A DNA stretch of 26,436 nt from Aquiluna sp. (GTDB lineage: Bacteria; Actinomycetota; Actinomycetes; Actinomycetales; Microbacteriaceae). Made by a program: the position numbers and the translations under genes. Positions 1 through 8,282 of this stretch are shown here, piece by piece. The stretch spans positions 1 through 26,436 of the forward strand of contig JALQVB010000006.1 in assembly GCA_023260495.1 (NCBI GenBank), read 5' to 3'. The stretch's first letter is position 1. The number at the start of each line of letters is the position of its first letter. The notes beneath the pieces are model-generated. The model saw only the letters and a program-made list of their open reading frames with translations, had not been told where the DNA came from and made no database searches.

Positions 1-2145
1 GGCTCCTACTACGTCCCAACTTCTGCAGTCACGCTTTACGGCCGTTGGGTTCAAGACTCGCTCTATGGCATTGACCTGGCGACTCTGACCAATCCTGTGG
101 AGCACACCATGGTCAGTGGTCAAGCGGGTTCGATCTCGATATCCCGTGGCGGAACGACTGCTGCAATAGAAATCCCCGCCGGTTCGCTTCCCGACGGTAC
201 GGTCATCTCGGCTCGCGTGTTCAAGAACTTGAATCGCCAAAAGGAAAAACTTCCGGAAGCCGACAAGCACGCATTTGCCATGCTGCTCTCATGGATTCTT
301 GGCAGCGGAACCACCGCGACAGTCCCTGATGCCAGTTCCGACATCACCGTGACCATGACCAACCCTTCCTTCAAGGTGGGTTCGACCTCAAATCAGATCA
401 TCGCTGGCGTAGTAGATGCGGACAAGGTTGCCACTTCAACGGTCAATGGTGCTGTCGTTGCCCTAGTTCGGGTGGACCCCGAGATTGTGGTTACGCAGAG
501 CGTTCCAGATGCGCCAACGAATGTTGCGGGAACTGCGCTGGATTCAGCCGCGACCGTAACTTGGGATGCGCCGGCATCCGACGGCGGTGCTGCAATTGTC
601 AGCTACACGGTTATCGCGAGCCCCGGTGGAGCATCCTGCACAACCTCTGCTCTCAGCTGCAACGTCACAGGTTTGACTAACGGCACTGCCTACAGGTTCC
701 TTGTGACTGCAACAAATGCAAATGGCACATCTGATTACTCGGCGCCTTCTGCCGCCGTGACTCCAGTTGGAGGTGCTGACCACAGTCTTACCTTCGATTC
801 AAACGGCGGAACTTCAGTAGCCGATGCTTCTTTCCCTTCCGGTGGTTCAGTCGACGAGCCGAGTGACCCATCTCGCTCTGGCTTTAAATTCCTTGGCTGG
901 AGCACCGCTCGAGACGACATCGCAACCAAGGTGCAGTTCCCCTACGCCCCCGAGGTGGCGGCAAGCATTTCGCTCTTTGCACTGTGGCAAGAGAGCCCGG
1001 AGGTTACTTTTGACTCCAACGGTGGAAGCGAAGTTGCCCCATTCCCATTCTTGGACGGCGACAGCATTCCTGAACCGAGCTTGCCGACTCGCGACGGTTA
1101 CATCTTCAGCGGATGGAGCACAACCCGAGATGATGCTGCCACCGAAGTTGCCTTCCCGTACACTCCACCAATCGCTCAAGATCTCGCACTATTTGCGATT
1201 TGGGTCACCTCTCACTCTGTCATTCTGGACTCTATGGGTGGAACTTCAGTTTCCGCCCCTGACTTTGCCTTTGGCAACGAGGTCCCGGAGCCAGCTCCAT
1301 CAACCCTAAGCGGGTACGAGTTCCAGGGCTGGAGCTTGGTGGCCAACAACAAATCAACGAAGGTGACCTTCCCCTATCAGCCGCTGATACCGGATGACTT
1401 GAGGCTCAGTGCGCTTTGGGCAGAAATCTTTGGCGTCACCTTTAACTCCAACGGCGGGTCCAGCGTTGCCTCAGCAACCTTTGCGGAGGGTGGCGAACTG
1501 GCTGCACCAGAAGCACCAACGCGCACCGGTTTCCTTTTCAATGGTTGGAGCCTCGAGCCAGACCTAACTGCCACTCGCGTTGATTTCCCCTACTCACCTG
1601 ACGTTGCTCAGGATCTGACGCTTTATGCACTTTGGGTTGAGGTAACCACCGAAACCGGTGGCGGCTCGAGTGACCCCGGAGGAGATCCAAACACCGATCC
1701 AGGAACCACTCAGACCGACGGAGGCAATGGAGGCTCTCAGGACACCGGAGGCTCTCAGGACACCGGAGGCTCTCAGGACACCGGAGGCTCTAGCGACAGT
1801 GGTTCCGAAGATATGACAGACGGAACTGATGCTGCCGCTCCTTCAGATGCGACGACTGGCGAATCCAGCGGTTCATCCGCTGATGATAGTGAAAACATCG
1901 GGGGAGGCGAGGGTCAGCCTGCGACGGACGACTCGGCCACACCTGGCTCAGAGGCTAACGACGCTGCTGCAGTCGAGGAGGTTCCCGAAGCGGAACCTGC
2001 CGTCGAAAGCAAGTTGGGCTTCTGGTGGCTACTGCCAATCGGCCTGGGCCTAGGAGGCTACTTCTGGTGGTTCATCATTGCGAAGCGACGTAAGGATGAC
2101 GAAGAAGAGGAAGAGCTCGAAGAGGGACAGGAAACCCTCAACTAG
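1..2145 (+). CDS. Surface protein with Fn3 and InlB-type repeats, 5' end missing
   Basis: The reading frame is open from base 1, and the first 30 codons end an InlB-type repeat (AVTLYGRWVQ-like), so the gene starts upstream; the GTG at 97 is not the true start. The visible 714 residues hold, in order, the end of one repeat (about bases 1-60), a beta-rich segment of unknown family (97-495), a fibronectin type III domain (about 500-770, from VPDAPTNV to AAVTPV), and four InlB B-repeat/Listeria-Bacteroides repeats (about 781-993, 1002-1206, 1213-1422, 1429-1641), each with an F(D/N)SNGG-like opening, a GW centre and an ALW-like end. A Ser/Gly/Asp-rich linker with three SQDTGG units follows, then one hydrophobic helix (about 2013-2080), an AKRRK stop-transfer and an acidic tail. 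There is no LPXTG motif, so membrane anchoring is inferred. The likely role is adhesion or a cell-surface stalk; the ligand is unknown. Confidence 0.85.
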   Translation, partial: GSYYVPTSAVTLYGRWVQDSLYGIDLATLTNPVEHTMVSGQAGSISISRGGTTAAIEIPAGSLPDGTVISARVFKNLNRQKEKLPEADKHAFAMLLSWILGSGTTATVPDASSDITVTMTNPSFKVGSTSNQIIAGVVDADKVATSTVNGAVVALVRVDPEIVVTQSVPDAPTNVAGTALDSAATVTWDAPASDGGAAIVSYTVIASPGGASCTTSALSCNVTGLTNGTAYRFLVTATNANGTSDYSAPSAAVTPVGGADHSLTFDSNGGTSVADASFPSGGSVDEPSDPSRSGFKFLGWSTARDDIATKVQFPYAPEVAASISLFALWQESPEVTFDSNGGSEVAPFPFLDGDSIPEPSLPTRDGYIFSGWSTTRDDAATEVAFPYTPPIAQDLALFAIWVTSHSVILDSMGGTSVSAPDFAFGNEVPEPAPSTLSGYEFQGWSLVANNKSTKVTFPYQPLIPDDLRLSALWAEIFGVTFNSNGGSSVASATFAEGGELAAPEAPTRTGFLFNGWSLEPDLTATRVDFPYSPDVAQDLTLYALWVEVTTETGGGSSDPGGDPNTDPGTTQTDGGNGGSQDTGGSQDTGGSQDTGGSSDSGSEDMTDGTDAAAPSDATTGESSGSSADDSENIGGGEGQPATDDSATPGSEANDAAAVEEVPEAEPAVESKLGFWWLLPIGLGLGGYFWWFIIAKRRKDDEEEEELEEGQETLN
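1729..1791 (+). repeat. 18-bp tandem repeat in the linker of the surface protein
   Basis: Three perfect copies of GGAGGCTCTCAGGACACC lie at 1729-1746, 1747-1764 and 1765-1782, followed by a partial copy, GGAGGCTCT, at 1783-1791. The unit is in frame and encodes GGSQDT, so copy-number change would lengthen or shorten the extracellular linker without a frameshift. Perfect identity between copies suggests recent slippage. Confidence 0.9.
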
Positions 2146-2191
2146 TCGGCATGACCTTGCCCGTTCAAGGCCGTTGTCCCGATCGAATTAA

Positions 2192-2608
2192 CTACTGTTG
2201 GCCTCCGCTAACGCCGTTGTCGGCAAAGAGGTATCTGCGCCCCTCGTAGGCGATCATGTCGCTGATGCTACTACCCGTGGTACCAGGGTTGATGTCCTTC
2301 ACAAGCTTTGTTGTTCCTGCCGTGCCCTGGGTCACCCATAGCTCGTCACCAAACTCGTCTGATTTGGCGACAAAGAAGATTTTGCCCTGCGCCTCGGTAG
2401 CCAAAGTTGGGTCGGAAGACCCCGTTCCCGACTTTACGGTTGAGTAGATATCGCACAGTAGCGTGCCGCCGTTAGTGGCAGGAAGATATCCACTCGACGA
2501 ATCGGCGCAGTAGTTTGCGCTATCGGGCGAAGCGCCGGTTGCAGCCTCCGCTGGAGCGACCGAGAGCGCAAGCAAAATTGCACTCAAACCAGAGACTAAT
2601 TTTTTCAT
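2192..2608 (-). CDS. Small secreted ELWxxGT-repeat protein
   Basis: A 138-residue protein starts at ATG 2608 behind an AAAGGGGAAA ribosome site. It has a Sec signal peptide (MKKLVSGLSAILLALS, with cleavage likely near AEA-A). The C-terminal half holds one unit of the ELWxxDGT type (GDELWVTQGTAGTTKLVKDI), a repeat normally found many times in long secreted proteins. The protein ends in ADNGVSGGQQ, about where the next ELW unit would begin, so it looks like a shortened member or a remnant. Two cysteines (in NYCAD and LLCDI) could form a disulfide after export. It converges with the surface protein, with 46 bases between the stop codons. Function is unknown. Confidence 0.65.
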   Translation of the reverse strand: MKKLVSGLSAILLALSVAPAEAATGASPDSANYCADSSSGYLPATNGGTLLCDIYSTVKSGTGSSDPTLATEAQGKIFFVAKSDEFGDELWVTQGTAGTTKLVKDINPGTTGSSISDMIAYEGRRYLFADNGVSGGQQ

Positions 2609-2614
2609 TTTCCC

Positions 2615-2639
2615 CTTTTGAGAACTTGTCTCTCAAAAG
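2615..2639 (-). promoter_or_regulatory. Hairpin just upstream of the ribosome site of the ELWxxGT gene
   Basis: CTTTTGAGA (2615-2623) and TCTCAAAAG (2631-2639) form a perfect 9-bp inverted repeat with a 7-nt loop. On the minus strand its 3' arm (TCTCAAAAG) runs into the GGGGAAA ribosome site before ATG 2608, so pairing could limit translation. A third copy of the arm, TTCTCAAAAG, lies at 2691-2700, immediately beyond the stop codon of the MFS gene upstream. It could instead be a protein-binding site. No T-tract argues against a terminator. Confidence 0.4.
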
Positions 2640-2700
2640 TTATTGATTGATACCCATGCGTTGATACGCAGCGGAAGGGGGGAACCCTAATTCTCAAAAG

Positions 2701-3900
2701 CTAATTTGCCGGCTTGAGAATTCGCCCCAAGTAGCCGGCAATCAGCAGCATCGCTGCCGGGTACATCAGCGCTATCGGGAGAGAGGTGAGCTCGGAGATA
2801 AATCCAGTCACCGTCGGCCCGACGAAATACCCTGCGATTGAGATCACCCCAATCCGGGCAATGGCCAACGAGGGTGGCACACCATCAATGTTTGCGGCTC
2901 CAACGATGAAGGCTGGGAACATTGGCCCGATGGCAAGACCTGCGGCGAAGAAACCAGAGTTAATCGCCAACATGGCAACAATCGGCTGCGTCTCGTGCAG
3001 CGCGATTCCGACCCAGATACCCACTGCCCACAAAACCGCCCCACCCATGCCGATGTATCTAACGGTTACATAGGCACCGTATTTCTCCATGAAATTATCG
3101 GCGGTGAAGCGAGAGATGATCATGGCAGCTGCAAAGCTGGCAAACACGGTGGCGGTGAGCCCGAATGGCACTCCCATGTGCTCGGCCAACAGGATGCCAC
3201 CCCAGTCCATCGAGGCGCCCTCTGCGACAAAACTGCCCAGCGAACCAAAGGCAAAGAGCCAAAGGATTCCGACCTTGCCGCCAAACCATGGGATGCGGGA
3301 CTTGCTGCCCTTCTCACCAATGTGTTCGTCCCGCTCCTTGGGCAGCAGCATTTCGGTTAGCGGCACAAAAATGATCGGAGCGATGATTGCCATCACAATC
3401 AGGTTCCACTTTGGCGTCACGAAGGCCGCAAGCGATGCCCCAATCAGCGCAGTTCCGAAGGTCCCGATCGACCAAGCCCCGTGAAGTGAGGCGAGGAATT
3501 TCTTTTTGGATAGCTTCTCGGCTACCACTGCCTGTGAGTTGGCTGCAATGTCCATTGCGGCATAGCCAAAGCCCATCGTGAATAGCCCAACCAGCAGCCC
3601 CGGCACCGACAGGAAAACACCCATGATCAGGACCCCCAAGGGCATGATGATTTGCGAAACTCGCAGCACATTCTTGGATCCAAACCGGTGCACAAAGCCG
3701 CCAGATATCTGAGCTCCGATGACTGAACCCACACTTGATGCGGCCAATAGCAAACCAAACTGACCATCGGATAGACCCAGATTCGCTTTTACCTCAGGGA
3801 TTCTGGGCACCCATGCCATGGATGAAATGCCCATGATGAAAAACATTGCCAGCAACGACCAGCGTGCCCGAAGTCCAAGGGTCAAATCACTGGTTGTCAT
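2701..3900 (-). CDS. MFS transporter (YbjJ/fucose-permease-like)
   Basis: A protein of 399 residues with about 12 hydrophobic helices. The N-terminus (SMAWVPRIPEVKANLGLSDG, then GLLLAASSVGSVIGAQ) and the loop HRFGSKNVLR resemble the YbjJ-like branch of the major facilitator superfamily, whose substrates are poorly known. I chose ATG 3900 (MTTSDLTLG) because the frame open further upstream, to 4062, runs inside the CrtI-like gene on the same strand. It begins 11 bases after the CrtI-like stop codon, so it is probably the third gene of that operon. The context allows a role in moving a carotenoid-related or unrelated small molecule, but nothing in the sequence shows the substrate. Confidence 0.8.
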   Translation of the reverse strand: MTTSDLTLGLRARWSLLAMFFIMGISSMAWVPRIPEVKANLGLSDGQFGLLLAASSVGSVIGAQISGGFVHRFGSKNVLRVSQIIMPLGVLIMGVFLSVPGLLVGLFTMGFGYAAMDIAANSQAVVAEKLSKKKFLASLHGAWSIGTFGTALIGASLAAFVTPKWNLIVMAIIAPIIFVPLTEMLLPKERDEHIGEKGSKSRIPWFGGKVGILWLFAFGSLGSFVAEGASMDWGGILLAEHMGVPFGLTATVFASFAAAMIISRFTADNFMEKYGAYVTVRYIGMGGAVLWAVGIWVGIALHETQPIVAMLAINSGFFAAGLAIGPMFPAFIVGAANIDGVPPSLAIARIGVISIAGYFVGPTVTGFISELTSLPIALMYPAAMLLIAGYLGRILKPAN

Positions 3901-3911
3901 AATGTGAAATC

Positions 3912-5306
3912 TTAGAGCCGAAGTAGTGGCGCGATTGAGTTCATAGCACCACCGATAACCGCAGGGATACCGCCCCCTGGGTGCACTGAGGCGCCAACCC
4001 GATATAGCCAAGGCCGCAGTGGACTGCGGTAGCCGGGGGAGTGAAGAGGCCCTGATTGCCACATTGGATTCTTTTCTCCATAGAGCGCACCCAGCGGGTG
4101 ACCGTAGCTGCCAAAGTAATCTGCGTTGAGCACCTGATGCTCTGCAAAGTAGCTGTCGATTGGCTTATTCAGGCCGATGAGCTTGCTCACCCTGTCGACC
4201 TCGGCCCGCACCCAAGGAGTCGTCAGGTCAGTCTTGGCCCCATCAGCTGGCGCGGTGAGTAGCACCGCCACGGTAGGCAGCTCATTGTCATAGATGCCAC
4301 CTGGCAGGTAGTAGTTGACAAAGGTCATGGTCTGCTCCGGCGCACGATTTTGCTTCAGGGCCGCATACAGCCGCTTTGGCTGATCAGGCATGACCACGCT
4401 GTGGGTCACGGTTCCCTCCGGCAGTGGCTCACTCAAAGCCGCATAGATGGCAACCCCAGAGCAGGAGCGACTTGTTGCGGCGGCGGCCTGCCTGCCAGTT
4501 AGCAGCTGGTTTGTGACGGCTGCATCCAATGACGAGACAATTGCGTCTGCCTCAAAGGACTCGTCTTCCGTTTCCACCTTCCCTTTGGAGAGCCTGGTTG
4601 CTCGGGTATTGAGTCTGATGTCAGCCCCTGCGGCCTCGGCAAGCTTCGCCATGAGCCTGGGGAGCTCATTCACGCCGCCTTTTGGCACGGTGATTCCGTC
4701 CTTGGCCATGATCGCGGTCATTGATGCGTAGATCGGGAGCGTCTGGTCCGGGGCCACCCCGGCATTCAGGGTGTGAATTGCAATCAGATCCTTTAGCCCC
4801 TGCGGCATCCACTTCAGCCCGGCCAGATAGGAGCTGGTCGTAAGCCCTGATCGATAGACCCGAAGCAGCTGGGCCAAAGCTGGTAGCGAGGCGGTGTCGG
4901 TAGGTCCGGTGGTAAGAAGCTTGGTAATTGCATCGGAGAGCGGTTCGTGCTCCTCGGCGAATCTTCGCCAGGGCTCATACCAGGGGTGACCAGGGGGAAT
5001 CGGAATGTCTATTTCTTGGCCCTGGAAGAAGTACCTTCCGACCTCTGGAAGTCGAATGAACTCCGGGGCCGATGGCACCTGGCCACCGAGGGACTTGTAG
5101 GTGTCGAGAAACTTTTGCCAAACTCCGGGGAAGGTGACGAGCGATGGCCCGGTGTCCACGATTTGACCGGCGAGGTTGAGTCTTCGGCTTTTGCCACCAA
5201 TCCAGTCGCCCTGTTCCAGCACGGTGACCTGGTGCCCAGCCTGAGCGAGCAAAGCGGCGCTCGCCAACCCGGAGAGGCCGGCCCCGAGCACCACAATCTT
5301 CTTCAT
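3912..5306 (-). CDS. crtI: CrtI-like carotenoid desaturase / FAD-dependent oxidoreductase
   Basis: A 464-residue flavoprotein with an N-terminal dinucleotide-binding site (GAGLSGLASA, glycines 8, 10 and 13, then EQGDWIGGKSR) and the C-terminal CrtI signature GASVHPGGGIPAV. The length is a little under the usual 490-510 of phytoene desaturases. The family introduces double bonds into phytoene, or further desaturates carotenoid end regions (CrtD type). The ATG at 5306 directly follows the TAA stop of the CrtEb-like prenyltransferase with no gap, implying coupled translation. No crtE, crtB or crtY is in the window, so whether this is the main phytoene desaturase or a CrtD-like enzyme acting with the elongase cannot be settled here. 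Confidence 0.8.
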   Translation of the reverse strand: MKKIVVLGAGLSGLASAALLAQAGHQVTVLEQGDWIGGKSRRLNLAGQIVDTGPSLVTFPGVWQKFLDTYKSLGGQVPSAPEFIRLPEVGRYFFQGQEIDIPIPPGHPWYEPWRRFAEEHEPLSDAITKLLTTGPTDTASLPALAQLLRVYRSGLTTSSYLAGLKWMPQGLKDLIAIHTLNAGVAPDQTLPIYASMTAIMAKDGITVPKGGVNELPRLMAKLAEAAGADIRLNTRATRLSKGKVETEDESFEADAIVSSLDAAVTNQLLTGRQAAAATSRSCSGVAIYAALSEPLPEGTVTHSVVMPDQPKRLYAALKQNRAPEQTMTFVNYYLPGGIYDNELPTVAVLLTAPADGAKTDLTTPWVRAEVDRVSKLIGLNKPIDSYFAEHQVLNADYFGSYGHPLGALYGEKNPMWQSGPLHSPGYRSPLRPWLYRVGASVHPGGGIPAVIGGAMNSIAPLLRL

Positions 5307-6149
5307 TTAGGGATACATCCCAAAGCTGATGCCAACTACTAGCTGAATGCCGGCGACTGCACCTGCGACATAGGGAAACGCGATCGAATACTTATAGACA
5401 TCATGTGCGCGTTTGGGAGTAGGTGTTTTCCAAACTGTGAGCACCAGATAGCCAGCGATAAGTGTGCTCACGATGGCCACCGGAATGTTGACCATGGCGA
5501 ACAGCACAGAGGATATGGCCCACCAAAAGCCAGACCAAATCAGGGTCTTCTTCACCCCGAGATGCACGGCGGTGGTCTTGATGTTGGTTTCCGAGTCCTG
5601 CGGAATGTCCTGAATGGCATCGTAGGCGTGCTTGGCAATCGACCAAACCATCAGGCCAACTACCGCGAGCCACATCGGCTCGTGCCCTAGGGCCAGCGGC
5701 ACAAACGCCAGCGGAAACGCGTAGTCGGTGTTCGAGAGGCTGTCTAGATACGGTCTTGCCTTGAACCTGAGCGGCGGCGCCGAATAAAAGGTAAAGAACA
5801 GCGAGTAGGCAACCATCCACCAAACGGCCGCTGCCGGAAGTGTGATCGCGAAGTAAATGAGAAAGGGAACATTGGTAGCAATCACACCAATCCAAATAGG
5901 CCTTACCTCGCTCGGCGAAATGTGGGCGCCCTCATATGAGCCCTTCCGTGCATTGATGTTGTCGGTTTCCTGATCAAAGATGTCATTGATGCCATAGATC
6001 AGAAGGTTGAAGGGGAAGGTAACCCAGATAAGAATCGGGATGATTTCCCAGGTCCAGAGGTAGCCGGCAAGCCACATTCCAGTGACGGTGGTGCCAATGG
6101 TGTTCACCCACAGCGCCGGGCGGGAAATCTCTATCAGACGACGAAGCAC
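5307..6149 (-). CDS. crtEb: UbiA-family prenyltransferase, CrtEb/lycopene elongase-like
   Basis: A 280-residue membrane protein with about 8 hydrophobic segments. It carries the UbiA aspartate motifs: N55-D56-x2-D59-x3-D63 (YGINDIFDQETDN) and a second one in DAIQDIPQD. The segments RPALWVNT, YGINDIFD followed by an ARKGSYEGA loop, and YSAPPLRFKARP resemble CrtEb of Corynebacterium, which adds C5 units to lycopene to make C50 carotenoids such as flavuxanthin and decaprenoxanthin. That product class is an inference. The start is GTG 6149, six bases after a TAGGCT box, consistent with a leaderless mRNA. It is the first gene of an operon with the CrtI-like enzyme and the MFS protein, and is divergent from the dehydrogenase genes. 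Confidence 0.75.
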   Translation of the reverse strand: MLRRLIEISRPALWVNTIGTTVTGMWLAGYLWTWEIIPILIWVTFPFNLLIYGINDIFDQETDNINARKGSYEGAHISPSEVRPIWIGVIATNVPFLIYFAITLPAAAVWWMVAYSLFFTFYSAPPLRFKARPYLDSLSNTDYAFPLAFVPLALGHEPMWLAVVGLMVWSIAKHAYDAIQDIPQDSETNIKTTAVHLGVKKTLIWSGFWWAISSVLFAMVNIPVAIVSTLIAGYLVLTVWKTPTPKRAHDVYKYSIAFPYVAGAVAGIQLVVGISFGMYP

Positions 6150-6155
6150 ACTAGA

Positions 6156-6161
6156 AGCCTA
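6156..6161 (-). promoter_or_regulatory. -10 box (TAGGCT) for leaderless crtEb
   Basis: On the minus strand TAGGCT is followed by six bases and then the GTG at 6149, which would put the transcription start at or next to the start codon. No clear ribosome site precedes the GTG. No good -35 was seen. The inverted repeat GCACA-aa-TGTGC at 6189-6200, in the same divergent region, could be an operator. Confidence 0.45.
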
Positions 6162-6234
6162 CGGGACGGGTTCGTTCCCTGCTTTTTGCACAAATGTGCG
6201 TCCACGCCCCTCCCAATTCACGCTTGTGCGTTGC

Positions 6235-6240
6235 CATAAT
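6235..6240 (+). promoter_or_regulatory. Possible -10 box (CATAAT) of the dehydrogenase operon
   Basis: CATAAT lies 42 bases before ATG 6283 in the 133-base divergent region and is the best -10 match on the plus strand there. No convincing -35 stands at the right distance. TGTGCG occurs twice upstream (6195-6200 and within 6225-6230), which may mark regulator sites. A GAAGGTAG ribosome site lies just before the ATG, so this transcript would carry a leader. Confidence 0.3.
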
Positions 6241-6282
6241 TGGAGAACTCCGGCCCATAGCAGCACATTCGTGAAGGTAGAA

Positions 6283-7293
6283 ATGGCAACAATAACACCG
6301 CTAACCGCACCCAATGCGGAACGCGTAAGCCAGGACAAGGAAGCGGCCATTGCCGCCCTCGAGTCACTTCTGGCAATTCGATTCTTCGAGGAGGCCGTTG
6401 ACGGGCTCTTTGCTAGAGGCATGATGCACGGAACCATGCACCTCTCTATCGGCCAGGAAGCCGTCGCCACCGGAGTGTGTGCAGCACTGCGAAAGACAGA
6501 CTTCATCACCTCAACTCACCGTGGCCACAGCCACTGCATCGCAAAGGGTGCCGATCTCACTCGCATGATGGCCGAGCTGCTGGCCAAGCAGACCGGCTAC
6601 TGCCGCGGCCGCGGTGGCTCGATGCACATCGCAGATGTTGAAACTGGAAACCTGGGAGCCAACGGAATCGTGGCTGGTGGAATTCCAATTGCCGCCGGCG
6701 CCGCGCTGTCGCAAAAATTGCAAGGCAAGGACAACGTAGTGGTCAGCTTCTTCGGAGATGGCGCAACCAATGAAGGTGCCTTCCACGAGGCGCTCAACTT
6801 GGCTGCAGTTTGGGACTTGCCCGTTGTGTTTGTTTGTGAGAACAACAAGTACGGCATGAGCTTCTCCACAGCGAAGAGCATGAAGGTAGAAAAGATTTCC
6901 GACCGCGCAGCGGCCTACGGAATGCCCGGTGTCACCGTCGACGGCAACGACGTTGACGCCGTTTACGCAGTCGCTCAGGAGGCGGTTGACCGCGCTCGGA
7001 GCGGCGGCGGACCAACCCTGATCGAGTGCCTGACCTACCGCCACAAGGGTCACAGCAAGAGCGACAAGAACCTCTACCGCACCAAGGAAGAGATTGATTT
7101 CTGGAAGACCAAGGATCCCGTTGGCATTTTTGAGACCAAGCTCGTTGACCAGGGAGTCCTCACCCAAGAAGAAGTTGATCAGGTGACTGACAAGATTCGT
7201 GGTGAAATCCGAAATGCGATTCAGGAGGCATCCGCTGCTCCTGATTCAGACCCAGCAGAGCTGCTATCTTCGGTCTTTAGAGAGGTGAACTAA
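6283..7293 (+). CDS. pdhA: 2-oxo-acid dehydrogenase E1 alpha (pyruvate or acetoin type)
   Basis: A protein of 336 residues. It is the thiamine-diphosphate-binding E1 alpha chain, which with E1 beta decarboxylates a 2-oxo acid (or cleaves acetoin) and passes the acyl group to the lipoyl arm of E2. The ThDP motif GDGATNEG followed later by CENN is clear (GDG-x26-NN spacing), as are TGYCRGRGGSMH, GANGIVAGGIPIA and the phosphorylation-loop-like RHKGHSKSD. The ATG at 6283 is chosen because a GAAGGTAG site precedes it and the family N-terminus starts shortly after; the frame extends upstream to 6082 only by overlapping the divergent prenyltransferase. Its stop overlaps the next ATG by one base (TAATG). 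The RGRGGSMH and NLGANGIV segments look more AcoA-like than classical PdhA-like, so the substrate is uncertain. Confidence 0.88.
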   Translation: MATITPLTAPNAERVSQDKEAAIAALESLLAIRFFEEAVDGLFARGMMHGTMHLSIGQEAVATGVCAALRKTDFITSTHRGHSHCIAKGADLTRMMAELLAKQTGYCRGRGGSMHIADVETGNLGANGIVAGGIPIAAGAALSQKLQGKDNVVVSFFGDGATNEGAFHEALNLAAVWDLPVVFVCENNKYGMSFSTAKSMKVEKISDRAAAYGMPGVTVDGNDVDAVYAVAQEAVDRARSGGGPTLIECLTYRHKGHSKSDKNLYRTKEEIDFWKTKDPVGIFETKLVDQGVLTQEEVDQVTDKIRGEIRNAIQEASAAPDSDPAELLSSVFREVN

Positions 7294-8282
7294 TGTCAGA
7301 GCGCATCATCACCTACGGCGAAGCAGTACGCGAGGCAATCGGCCAGGCCATGGAGGCCGACCCAAGCGTCTTCATGCTTGGTGAGGACATTGGAGTTTAT
7401 GGAGGCGCCTTCGGTGTCTCCGGGGATCTGGTGCATCGCTTTGGCGAGGACCGGGTTCGCGATACGCCCATTTCGGAGCTCGGCATTGTCGGTGCTGCGG
7501 TGGGTGCCGCACTTACCGGCATGAAGCCGATTGTGGAGATTCAGTTCTCGGACTTCACCGCCCAGGCCATGGACCAGATTGTCAACCAGGCTGCCAAGAT
7601 TCACTTCATGCTCGGTGGCGAGCTGGCCGTGCCGATGGTGCTGCGTGCTCCACTTGGTTCGGGAACCGGCGCTGCCGCTCAGCACTCGCAGAGCCTTGAG
7701 GCGTGGTTCGCCCATGTTCCGGGGCTAAAGGTCGTCATGCCTTCCTCCCCTTACGAGGCCAAGGGGCTCTTGCTTGCCGCCTTGGACGATCCAAACCCAG
7801 TGATCGTTCTCGAGCACAAGCTGCTCTACAAGACTTCCGGACACGTGCCGGAGGAGGCATACCGAAGCGAGATTGGCAAGTCCAAGGTAGTTCGTGAGGG
7901 TAAGGACCTGACCGTGGTTGCAACCGGCGTCATGGTTTCCAGAACTCTCGAGGCTGCCACCCAGCTTGCTGCCGAGGGCATCGAGCTGACTGTGATTGAC
8001 CCACGAAGTCTCACCCCACTGGACATGGATCCAATCAACGCATCGGTGGCCCAGACCGGAAGGTTAATGCTGGTTCAGGAGGCACCCAAGCATGTTGGCT
8101 ACATGGCCGAGATTGCCGCAAGAGTTTCCGAAGGCCCAGCCATCTACTCGCTCACCGAGCCGGTCAAGCGACTGGCCGGTCTGGACGTTCCAATCCCATA
8201 CGCTCCGCAGCTCGAGAAGTCGGTTGTCCCGCAGCTTCCCGACATCGTCGCTGCAGCCAAAGATGTTATGAGGGGTGTCTAA
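7293..8282 (+). CDS. pdhB: 2-oxo-acid dehydrogenase E1 beta
   Basis: A protein of 329 residues, the transketolase-like partner of E1 alpha, forming the alpha2-beta2 E1. Typical family segments are present: MLGEDIGVYGGAFGVS, RVRDTPISELGIVGAAVGAA, the substrate-side strip GTGAAAQHSQSLEAWFAHVPG with its conserved histidine, NPVIVLEHKLLY, and DPRSLTPLD. Length is normal for the family. The start ATG shares one base with the E1 alpha stop, and its own stop shares one base with the E2 start (TAATG both times), so the three genes are probably translated as a unit. Pyruvate, acetoin and branched-chain 2-oxo acids are all possible substrates. The position ahead of a SorC regulator and PTS genes favours a fermentative or carbon-overflow substrate, but this is inference. 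Confidence 0.88.
   Translation: MSERIITYGEAVREAIGQAMEADPSVFMLGEDIGVYGGAFGVSGDLVHRFGEDRVRDTPISELGIVGAAVGAALTGMKPIVEIQFSDFTAQAMDQIVNQAAKIHFMLGGELAVPMVLRAPLGSGTGAAAQHSQSLEAWFAHVPGLKVVMPSSPYEAKGLLLAALDDPNPVIVLEHKLLYKTSGHVPEEAYRSEIGKSKVVREGKDLTVVATGVMVSRTLEAATQLAAEGIELTVIDPRSLTPLDMDPINASVAQTGRLMLVQEAPKHVGYMAEIAARVSEGPAIYSLTEPVKRLAGLDVPIPYAPQLEKSVVPQLPDIVAAAKDVMRGV

Noticed and set aside
1729..1791. CRISPR-like repeat
   Set aside because: The units are directly tandem without spacers and in frame within a coding linker.
2150..2185. Bidirectional terminator between the convergent genes at the left end (CCTTG/CAAGG)
   Set aside because: Only five pairs and no T-tract; too weak to list as a feature.
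3901..4062. Upstream extension of the MFS gene
   Set aside because: It would place 54 extra residues inside the CrtI-like gene on the same strand; MTTSD at 3900 fits the family N-terminus.
6082..6282. Upstream extension of E1 alpha
   Set aside because: It overlaps the divergent prenyltransferase and promoter region; ATG 6283 has a ribosome site and the right length.
6511..7167. Minus-strand open frame of 218 codons opposite E1 alpha
   Set aside because: Shadow of the thiamine-diphosphate enzyme gene; no independent start signal or motif.
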